From JBMYYR01 sp049609625 (GTDB lineage: Bacteria; Bacteroidota; Bacteroidia; Flavobacteriales; CAJXXR01), in the NCBI GenBank assembly GCA_049609625.1, contig JBMYYR010000003.1, positions 1 through 57,451 of the forward strand: 57,451 nt of DNA. The letters run 5' to 3'. Under the pieces are notes generated by a model that saw only the letters and a list, made by a program, of their open reading frames with translations, was not told where the DNA came from and did not search any database. Below, in pieces: positions 51,554-57,451 of this stretch; within the stretch, counting starts at the first letter, position 1; each line of letters opens with the position of its first letter. The position numbers were made by a program, and so were the translations under genes.

Positions 51554-52123
51554 ATGGCAACAAGAATTAGATTACAACGTCACGGTAGAAAAGCGAGACC
51601 TTTTTACCACGTTGTTATTGCAGACGCAAGAGCGAAAAGAGATGGTCGTTTTATCGAGAAAATCGGAACTTACGATCCAAATCACAACCCTGCGATGGTA
51701 GAAATAAACAACGACCGTGCCCTTCATTGGCTTATGGTTGGAGCGCAACCATCTGACACCGTGAGAGCTATGCTTTCATACCGTGGAGTGATGCTTAAAA
51801 AACACCTTTTAGAAGGCGTTAGAAAAGGGGCTTTAACTGAAGAGCAAGCTGAGGCAAAACACCAAGCTTGGTTAGAAGAAAAAGACGGTTCTATTAGTAC
51901 TAAAATCTCTGGTTTAGCTAAGGCTAAAGAAGATGCAAAAGCAAAAGCTTTGGCACAAGAGAAAGAAGCTAACCAAAAGAAAGCTGAAGAAATAGCTGCA
52001 AAAAATGCACCTGAAGTTGTGGAAGAAGAAGTAGCTGAAGAGGCTGCGACTGAAGAAACAACAACTGAAGCTACTGAAACTCCAGCTCCAGCTGAAGACT
52101 CTAAAGAAGAGGACAAAGCTTAA
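51554..52123 (+). CDS. rpsP: 30S ribosomal protein S16 with long acidic C-terminal tail
   Basis: Residues 1-80 are a standard S16: RIRLQRHGRKARPFYHVVIADARAKRDGRFIEKIGTYDP and the following RALHWLMVGAQPSDTVR. The remaining about 110 residues form a low-complexity tail rich in Ala, Glu and Lys, ending in an Ala/Thr/Glu-rich acidic stretch. Such tails are usual in Bacteroidota S16. The gene is led by its own promoter and followed by rimM, with a terminator hairpin between them. Confidence 0.96.
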   Translation: MATRIRLQRHGRKARPFYHVVIADARAKRDGRFIEKIGTYDPNHNPAMVEINNDRALHWLMVGAQPSDTVRAMLSYRGVMLKKHLLEGVRKGALTEEQAEAKHQAWLEEKDGSISTKISGLAKAKEDAKAKALAQEKEANQKKAEEIAAKNAPEVVEEEVAEEAATEETTTEATETPAPAEDSKEEDKA

Positions 52124-52144
52124 GCGGCGTTTTACGACGTATTC

Positions 52145-52181
52145 AAAAGCCTTTAACTTTGCTGTTAAAGGCTTTTTTTTG
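52145..52181 (+). terminator. Intrinsic terminator between rpsP and rimM
   Basis: AAAAGCCTTTAAC (52145-52157) and GTTAAAGGCTTTT (52164-52176) form a perfect 13-bp stem around TTTGCT, with T continuing to 52180. It ends 20 bases before rimM, so it may attenuate read-through into rimM rather than fully separate the two genes. Confidence 0.85.
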
Positions 52182-52200
52182 ATGATTAAAATCGAGCACT

Positions 52201-52761
52201 ATGTATATTGAAGATTGTTTTTATTTAGGAACTGTAATTAAGAAACACGGTTATAAAGGTGATTTTATAGCTAAGTTTGAAGCTGATGATGTGCTTCTTT
52301 ATCAAGGTATTGAAGCTGCTTTTTTCGATTTGAAAGGCGAACTTATCCCCTTTCCACTTAGCAAATGTGAATTTCTCAAAAAAGATACATTTTTGATGCA
52401 CATTGATGGTTTTGACTCCGAGGAAGATCTTCGGAAAATTTTACAATCAGATCTTTATTTGCCTTTAGATGTATTGCCCCAACTAAAAGACGATGAGTTC
52501 TATTACCACGAAGTTATTGACTTTTTGGTTATCGATAAACATAAAGGTGCTTTAGGAAAACTAAAAGACATCAGAACCGATACCGCTCAAGATGTTGTCT
52601 ACATCACAAGCTACGAAAACCTTGATGTAGAAATACTTATTCCTTTATCTGACGCTGTTTTTCAAGGTTTAGACAAAACAAAAAAAGAGTTTTATATTGA
52701 AGCTCCAGCAGGTCTTATTGACTTATATTTTGAAGATAATCATCAACAAGATGAGCACTAA
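52201..52761 (+). CDS. rimM: Ribosome maturation factor RimM
   Basis: A 186-residue assembly factor for the 30S head, binding S19. The N-terminal RimM domain starts YLGTVIKKHGYKGDFIAKFE and ends in the FDSEEDLRKIL region. The PRC-barrel domain (FYYHEVIDFLVID onward, about residues 101-186) has the hallmark PAGLIDLYFE at its end. rpsP-rimM order is widely conserved. It ends five bases from the convergent secreted-repeat gene. Confidence 0.95.
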   Translation: MYIEDCFYLGTVIKKHGYKGDFIAKFEADDVLLYQGIEAAFFDLKGELIPFPLSKCEFLKKDTFLMHIDGFDSEEDLRKILQSDLYLPLDVLPQLKDDEFYYHEVIDFLVIDKHKGALGKLKDIRTDTAQDVVYITSYENLDVEILIPLSDAVFQGLDKTKKEFYIEAPAGLIDLYFEDNHQQDEH

Positions 52762-52766
52762 TAGCA

Positions 52767-54301
52767 CTACTTTCGCACAATCAGTCGAGCTATTCCATGT
52801 GTTGTTTCAGAATCAAACTGCAGCGTATACAAGCCATTTGGTAAATCGGAAACATTGGTTTTCCAGTTATTTTGAGTTGGCGTATAGCGTTTGACTTCTT
52901 GACCTAAGGTATTAAAAAATCGGATGGTAGACCAAAGTTCATCGGAAGTACCTTGAATATATCCTGAACTTGGATTTGGATAAACATCCTGAAATTCAAC
53001 CTCTTCATCTAAATCAAAACTACAATCTGCTATAAAAAAAGCTTCTTCGGGATTGGTTGAAGACGGATCAACAGGCGCGCCACATTGAGTGATAGCAAAG
53101 CCAAACAAGCTTGTCGAGCTGAAATGCATTGGTGTACCTTGATCAACGCAAAAACGGTGAATTTTATCGCCTGAATAAAGCAAAATATTCCCTGATTGAC
53201 TTGCTAATTGATTGGTTGAGTTTGCTGTAAGACTCCAAAAAGCACCTGTATTATTTTGTTGTGTAATGGTTAATACAATTTCGACCTCGCCTGTTTGACA
53301 GAAATAATCGCACGAGCCATCATCTACGTTTGCATTCGGATTATAGTTTTCTGCATCAGGATCCATACAGCCTTCTACTATCAAAGTCAAACAAGATCCG
53401 TCATCCACATTGGCGTTGGGGTTGTATTCCAAATAGGCCTCATCAGNNNNNNNNNNNNNNNNNNNNNNNNNNNNNNNNNNNNNNNNNNNNNNNNNNNNNN
53501 NNNNNNNNNNNNNNNNNNNNNNNNNNNNNNNNNNNNNNNNNNNNNNTCCACATTGGCGTTGGGGTTGTATTCCAAATAGGCCTCATCAGTACAGCCTTCC
53601 ACAATTAGCGTCGTGCAAGATCCGTCATCCACATTGGCGTTGGGGTTGTATTCCAAATAGGCCTCATCAGTACAACCTTCCACAATTAGCGTCGCGCAAG
53701 ATCCGTCGTCCACATTGGCATTGGAGTTGTATTCCAAATAGGCTTCATCAGTACAGCCTTCCACAATTAGCGTCGCGCAAGATCCGTCGTCCACATTGGC
53801 GTTGGGGTTGTATTCCAAATAGGCTTCATCAGTACAGCCTTCCACAATTGGTCCGGTTTGGACTGTAATTTCAGTGATTTTCATAAAACCATCTGACAGA
53901 AACGTTGATATAAAAGGAGATTCGGTATCATAAACTACCGTCAAATCATAGTCGGTGTTGTTCGATACGGTTTTGAGTTTCCAAAGTGGAGCATCGCCAG
54001 TTTCAAAACCATCTGGAGCAGGCGTTCCGTTATCATCTTCGTATGCAGGAAAGGAAATTGGCTGCGCTGGGTCTCCATTCCAAGTTACTGATCCTCCACA
54101 GATTAGACCACCCAAACCATCGTCAAAAAATACACCAATCGAATCGCCAACAGAGATTGGTGTTCCTAAAACCGTGGGCGTTGTTTCAAGATTAATCAAA
54201 ATCGTCATATTGTCTCCTGTTTGTTCTGGTGTCCAGTTTAAACTCTGGGCTTGGATTGAAAAACCGAAAAAAGAAAGGAGTAAAAAAGAGAAAAGTTTCA
54301 T
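52767..54301 (-). CDS. Type IX-secreted protein with 27-residue Cys repeats, interrupted by assembly gap
   Basis: One gene split by 100 N. The N-terminal part (signal peptide FSIQAQ, then about 150 residues with SVGDSIGVFFDDGLGGLICGG) leads into a tandem 27-residue unit with two Cys and the Ca-binding-like loop NPNANVDDGSC. The C-terminal part ends with a type A sorting domain (FQDVYPNPSSGYI to GIARLIVRK). The frames on the two sides of the gap do not match if 100 bases are taken literally. They match if the gap is 38 bases plus whole 81-base units (38 = 2 mod 3). It is a surface protein of unknown function. Confidence 0.8.
53298..53845 (-). repeat. Coding tandem repeat, 81-bp unit
   Basis: Units of 81 bases (27 residues), counted from high coordinate: 53765-53845, 53684-53764, 53603-53683, and a fourth visible at 53547-53602 before the gap. 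A fifth (53379-53446) follows the gap, and a diverged last unit occupies 53298-53378. Units 1-4 differ by only a few bases, such as a Pro to Ser change in unit 2 (NPNA to NSNA), so expansion or homogenisation is recent. Confidence 0.9.
53447..53546. other. Assembly gap (100 N)
   Basis: Exactly 100 N in the 81-bp repeat array. The flanking bases stop 13 bases short of the end of one unit and start 25 bases into the next. The real gap should therefore be 38 + 81n bases, not 100. Confidence 0.97.
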
Positions 54302-54318
54302 GGCAGAATAAATTTTAT

Positions 54319-54326
54319 CAAAACTA
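54319..54326 (-). promoter_or_regulatory. -7 box of the secreted-repeat gene
   Basis: TAGTTTTG on the minus strand fits TAnnTTTG, 17 bases before the ATG at 54301. No TTG with the right spacer. Confidence 0.35.
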
Positions 54327-54445
54327 CAAAAAAATGACTTAAAGTGGTTAGGGCAAATGCATCATAATTTGAATACTTCCAACTAGAACTATATTCTTTG
54401 TCTATAAATTTAGATCGCCCCCCTCCGAAGTATTCAACATCGAGC

Positions 54446-54482
54446 AAAAAAAAATCCTCATGTTTCGTGAGGATTTTTTTTT
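54446..54482. terminator. Intrinsic terminator of the PPIase operon
   Basis: ATCCTCA (54454-54460) and TGAGGAT (54468-54474) enclose a seven-base loop, with runs of eight A and eight or nine T on the two sides. It can act on both strands and ends the minus-strand operon stopping at 54525. Confidence 0.88.
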
Positions 54483-54524
54483 GATAAAATTAGTTCAATC
54501 GGTATTTAAAGTACGAATTGACGA

Positions 54525-55472
54525 TTATTTGATGTCTAGCAATTCGATATCAAATTCTAAGGTTGCTTTTGGCGGAATAACAGGTGGGTAGCCACCTTCG
54601 CCGTAGGCCAAATAAAATGGGATAATCAATTTAGCCTTTTCGCCTATATTCATGCCATTTAATCCAATTTCCCAACCTGGAATCACCCGATTTTCTCCAA
54701 TTTTGAATTCAAAAGCTTCGTTGCGTTTTACTGAAGAGTCAAAGACATCTCCAGATTCTAAACGACCGGTGTAATGTACAGAAACGGTGTCGCCTACTTT
54801 GGCTGTTTTTCCAGTTCCTTCGGTTTCGATTACCTTAATCAATCCCGACTCAAAAAACTGAGCATCAGGGTATTTAGCTTGATAGGTTTCAACAAAAGAG
54901 GTCATTTCTTTTCTCAAAGCTTCAGCTTCATTTTTTTGAAGTGCCAACACACGCTCTTCAAAAATAGCTTTAGCGTCAAAACCTTTGGCTTTCTCTCCAA
55001 TAGCTTCAATGTCGAGGCTTTCGATAAGATCATTTTGTTGGATGCTATTCACAATATCCATCCCTTCAACAACTTTTCCAAAAACGGTATGTTTTCCGTC
55101 TAACCATGGTGTTTCTACATGGGTGATAAAAAATTGCGAGCCGTTTGTTCCTGGTCCAGCATTAGCCATCGAAAGCACACCAGGTGTATCGTGTTTCAAG
55201 TCGCTAACAATTTCGTCAGGAAACTGATAACCAGGCCCTCCAGAGCCAGAACCTTTTGGACATCCACCTTGAATCATAAAATCTTCAATCACACGGTGGA
55301 ACGACAAGCCATTGTAATAGGCTTCGCCTTCTGCTTTTTCTTGATTTGGAATTAAACCTTGAGCCAAACCAACAAAGTTGGCTACAGTCATCGGTGTTTT
55401 CTCGAACTCTAGGGCAATTTTAATTTGACCTTTTGAACTCGTAATGTTGGCAAATAAGCCTTCGTTTGTCAT
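54525..55472 (-). CDS. Cyclophilin-FKBP fusion peptidyl-prolyl isomerase, cytoplasmic form
   Basis: A 315-residue two-domain isomerase without a signal peptide. Residues 6-165 are a cyclophilin: YNGLSFHRVIEDFMIQGGCP, GVLSMANAGPGTNGSQFFI and LDGKHTVFGKVVEGMDIV, with the catalytic Arg in FHRV. A helical linker (about 165-205) leads to an FKBP domain: VKVGDTVSVHYTGRLESGDVFDSS, VIPGWEIGLNGMNIGEKA and IPFYLAYGEGGYPPVIPPKATLEFDIELLDI. It is a paralogue of the preceding exported gene, six bases away, and ends the operon. Confidence 0.93.
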   Translation of the reverse strand: MTNEGLFANITSSKGQIKIALEFEKTPMTVANFVGLAQGLIPNQEKAEGEAYYNGLSFHRVIEDFMIQGGCPKGSGSGGPGYQFPDEIVSDLKHDTPGVLSMANAGPGTNGSQFFITHVETPWLDGKHTVFGKVVEGMDIVNSIQQNDLIESLDIEAIGEKAKGFDAKAIFEERVLALQKNEAEALRKEMTSFVETYQAKYPDAQFFESGLIKVIETEGTGKTAKVGDTVSVHYTGRLESGDVFDSSVKRNEAFEFKIGENRVIPGWEIGLNGMNIGEKAKLIIPFYLAYGEGGYPPVIPPKATLEFDIELLDIK

Positions 55473-55478
55473 GATTAT

Positions 55479-56651
55479 TTAGTTTGGATATTTTTTTTGT
55501 GGAATGGTTTTGTCGGTCGTTAAGCTAACAACATCTACATCAAATATTACTGTTGCATTAGCAGGAATTGGACCAAAAGCACGGTCGCCCCAAGCTAAGT
55601 GTGGCGGAATAAGCAAGGTCGCTTGTTCGCCAACTTTCAGTAATTTTAGTGCTTCATGCCAACCTTTGATTACTGCTGTTTTTCCTATCGTAATGTCAAG
55701 TGGTTTGTAAGGGCGTTGTGGATTGAACGAGCCAGCAGCTTTGGCAGCTTCAGCCAAACTGGTGTCAAAAATTTTCCCATCCAAAAACTTACCAACGTAG
55801 TTCACTTGTACAGTTTGACCCTCTTTCAGCGTCTCCCCTTTTTCGGCTTTCGTAATCAGGTAGTGCATGCCCGATTCGGTTTTTTGAGCACCTTTAAACT
55901 CGTTTTTAAGTAAATTTTTATAGGCTTTTTCTTGAGCTTTGATCGCGTCTTCTTTCGCCTTAGCAAGGGCTTGTTTTTCGGCTTCAAAAACCTTCATCGC
56001 CTTAAATTTCTTGGCTTTTTTGTTTGTCCGAACAATTTCTATCGACTCAATTTTGTCTTTCATTTCGATGGCGTTCACCACATCCATTCCGTCCAAAACA
56101 AAACCAAAAACACTATGTTTGTTGTCCAACCACGGCGTGGCTTTGTGGGTAACAAAAAACTGAGATCCGTTGGTCGCTGGGCCAGAGTTTGCCATAGAAA
56201 GTGTTCCAGGCACATCATGTTTTAGTAAGGGATGAAACTCGTCTTCAAATTTATAACCAGGATCTCCTGAACCCATACCTTGCGGGCATCCACCCTGAAT
56301 CATAAAGTCTTTTATAACACGATGAAAGTTTAAACCATCGTAGTATTTTTCACCTTTTTCTTTTTCATCATTCGGCATATCGCCTTCGGCCAATGCCACA
56401 AAATTGGCAACCGTTAAAGGCGCTAGTTCAAATTGAAGACCTAAAGTAATGTCGCCTTTTGAGGTGTGAATGATGGCATTCAGACCTGTTTCTTTCACCA
56501 ACACTTGTGGTTCTTTTTCTTTTGGTTTTGGCGAGCTTGCTTGAGCTGTTTGGTCTGATGAAGCATTAAGTCCATCTGTACTCGAGCTTTGGTCGCAGCT
56601 CATTAAGCCTAAAGCTAAGGCGCTGATAATAAATGTTTTAATTTTAATCAT
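55479..56651 (-). CDS. Cyclophilin-FKBP fusion lipoprotein isomerase
   Basis: A 390-residue lipoprotein (SALALGLMSCDQ, Cys at about residue 19) with the same cyclophilin-FKBP order as its neighbour. Cyclophilin: FHRVIKDFMIQGGCPQGMGS, TLSMANSGPATNGSQFFV and LDNKHSVFGFVLDGMDVVN. After a long charged coiled-coil linker (about residues 235-270) comes the FKBP domain: LKEGQTVQVNYVGKFLDGKIFDTS, VIKGWHEALKLLKVGEQA and IPPHLAWGDRAFGPIPANATVIFDVDVVSL. It likely folds envelope or type IX-secreted proteins in the periplasm. The start overlaps gldI as ATGA (56648-56651). Confidence 0.93.
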   Translation of the reverse strand: MIKIKTFIISALALGLMSCDQSSSTDGLNASSDQTAQASSPKPKEKEPQVLVKETGLNAIIHTSKGDITLGLQFELAPLTVANFVALAEGDMPNDEKEKGEKYYDGLNFHRVIKDFMIQGGCPQGMGSGDPGYKFEDEFHPLLKHDVPGTLSMANSGPATNGSQFFVTHKATPWLDNKHSVFGFVLDGMDVVNAIEMKDKIESIEIVRTNKKAKKFKAMKVFEAEKQALAKAKEDAIKAQEKAYKNLLKNEFKGAQKTESGMHYLITKAEKGETLKEGQTVQVNYVGKFLDGKIFDTSLAEAAKAAGSFNPQRPYKPLDITIGKTAVIKGWHEALKLLKVGEQATLLIPPHLAWGDRAFGPIPANATVIFDVDVVSLTTDKTIPQKKYPN

Positions 56652-57181
56652 GGAATAAGTTTTTTGATTTTAAATTGATAAATAAGAACTTGTTTTGGTG
56701 CGATATCGTCTTGATATCCGCGTAGGCCATAAGCCAGATGCGAAGGTACTATTAATTTTGCTTTTGAGCCCAGACACATCATAGAAAGTGCCTCTTCTAA
56801 TCCTTTTATGGTATAATCTTTTAGATAATAGATGTGTTGTTCTTGTTTTTTAAAAATAATATTGTCGTAAATATCCAAAATTTCAAGCTCAATCAAAATT
56901 CGACTTCCTTCTTTGGCTGGTGGATTTTCGCAATTATTCTCAATCTGATAGCGCAAACCTGTTCCCGATTTTTCCATGTCCCATTTTTTTAACTGGATCA
57001 AGGTATCGATGGCAGCGTCTTCGTAGGCAATATAGGCTTTGTTGACTAATTTTGAATCATCAAACGTGTTGGGTTTTGGTTTAGATTCGATGGGGTTTTG
57101 AACAGCTGTTTTGCTTTCACAAGAACTTAATGAACTCAACATATATAGCATCAAAACTAAAAAGAAAGAAGGTTTACTCAT
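56648..57181 (-). CDS. gldI: Gliding-motility FKBP-type isomerase lipoprotein GldI
   Basis: From the ATG at 57181 the protein has 177 residues, with a lipoprotein signal (LMLYMLSSLSSCES, lipobox LSSC). A single FKBP-type domain covers about residues 65-177: SGTGLRYQIENNCENPPAKEG, YTIKGLEEALSMMCLGSKAKLI and VPSHLAYGLRGYQDDIAPKQVLIY. This matches GldI, required for gliding in Flavobacterium. A longer frame to 57232 lies within nrnA and lacks a signal, so it is rejected. It overlaps the nrnA end by eight bases. Confidence 0.88.
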   Translation of the reverse strand: MSKPSFFLVLMLYMLSSLSSCESKTAVQNPIESKPKPNTFDDSKLVNKAYIAYEDAAIDTLIQLKKWDMEKSGTGLRYQIENNCENPPAKEGSRILIELEILDIYDNIIFKKQEQHIYYLKDYTIKGLEEALSMMCLGSKAKLIVPSHLAYGLRGYQDDIAPKQVLIYQFKIKKLIP

Positions 57182-57451
57182 CAGAATTAAAGCGTTTGAG
57201 TTGCGGAACAACCTGAGTTTTGAAATGCACAATTAAATCTTCCATAGAACCATCAAACTGACCTCCAGCTGCCGATTGATGTCCTCCACCATTATAAAAT
57301 TCAGAACAAATTTGATTGACTTTCCAGTTGCCAACGGCACGCAAAGACAATTTAATTTCGTTGGCTTGTTCGATGAAAAACGCGGCAACTTCCACGTTTT
57401 CTAAAGACAATAAATGATTTACAAAACCTTCGGTGTCTTGCTTTGTGCAAT
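57174..57451 (-). CDS. nrnA: Bifunctional oligoribonuclease/PAP phosphatase NrnA, C-terminal part
   Basis: The visible 91 residues are the DHHA1 domain of a DHH phosphoesterase. They run from the window edge through DTEGFVNHLLSLENVEVAAF and IKLSLRAVGNWKVNQI to the substrate-binding NGGGHQSAAGGQ, ending VVPQLKRFNSDE. NrnA-type proteins degrade nano-RNA and dephosphorylate pAp. DHH-gldI adjacency is common in flavobacteria. The N-terminal DHH domain lies beyond the right edge; the frame stays open to 57451. Confidence 0.9.
   Translation of the reverse strand, partial: CTKQDTEGFVNHLLSLENVEVAAFFIEQANEIKLSLRAVGNWKVNQICSEFYNGGGHQSAAGGQFDGSMEDLIVHFKTQVVPQLKRFNSDE

Noticed and set aside
53387..53446. 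Apparent frameshift or two separate genes around the N gap
   Set aside because: The frame change follows from the arbitrary 100-N length; with 38 + 81n bases the two halves join in one frame.
53298..53845. Direct repeats that could be mistaken for a CRISPR array
   Set aside because: Units are contiguous, in frame, 81 bases long, without unique spacers, and encode a Cys-containing peptide repeat; no cas genes are near.
57182..57232. Longer GldI start at 57232
   Set aside because: It extends into nrnA and would place 17 residues before the lipoprotein signal, which must be N-terminal.

Overview
The window reads as chromosomal DNA of a flavobacterium (Bacteroidota, most likely Flavobacteriaceae). 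The sequence is AT-rich. Several start regions carry the Bacteroidota promoter form TTG-N16-20-TAnnTTTG. It encodes parts of the type IX secretion/gliding machinery (PorX, GldI) and two cargo-type proteins with C-terminal sorting domains. It also has the bacillithiol enzyme BshC, menaquinone genes, an XrtF-type exosortase and a flavobacterial-style UbiA prenyltransferase. I cannot name the genus from sequence alone.

Layout. 1-1040: the end of an unknown gene, a gene-poor stretch with a palindromic element that could be an integron attC-like site or a dispersed repeat, and a small TerB-like protein. 1064-3827: a GNAT-like protein and bshC. 3832-9690 (minus): ridA, uvrD/pcrA, then a BtuG-like propeller lipoprotein, a BtuF-like binding protein and a BtuC-like permease packed behind uvrD. 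9742-12603: a PabA/TrpG-type amidotransferase with a TTG start, and a seven-bladed-propeller secreted protein. 12741-12814: tRNA-Arg(ACG), in which the 19-56 elbow pair has changed from G-C to A-T. 12911-18351 (minus): nhaC-menI-menF-menD-menB, overlapping or abutting; menE lies apart at 38654.

18465-25517: glycosyltransferase, murB plus a GH3-type adenylating enzyme, and a minus-strand YceI-UbiA-Maf-aminotransferase operon. 25801-32389: a complete tetR-tolC-MFP-RND efflux operon. 32512-36052 (minus): porX with a glycosyltransferase 2, and truncated haemoglobin with a membrane protein. 36304-39742: TonB-dependent receptor and menE. 39834-39918: tRNA-Ser(TGA). 40061-44696 (minus): XrtF exosortase with a LysM/binding-protein fusion, then methyltransferase-ZIP-peptidase M15. 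44880-51470: O-antigen-ligase-like protein, gcvP, an outer-membrane barrel, and a DEAD-box protein that has lost its ATPase motifs. 51554-52761: rpsP and rimM, separated by a terminator hairpin. 52767-54301: a secreted repeat protein interrupted by a 100-N assembly gap. 54525-57451 (minus): nrnA C-terminus, gldI and two cyclophilin-FKBP fusion proteins, one exported and one cytoplasmic.

Most of the window is ordinary housekeeping DNA. The observations that most deserve follow-up are the ATPase-dead DEAD-box protein beside rpsP, the A19-T56 tRNA-Arg, the partial B12-type uptake set behind uvrD, the RND pump with an extra membrane pair, the XrtF exosortase without visible substrate, and the gap in the 81-bp coding repeat, whose true length is constrained to 38+81n bases.
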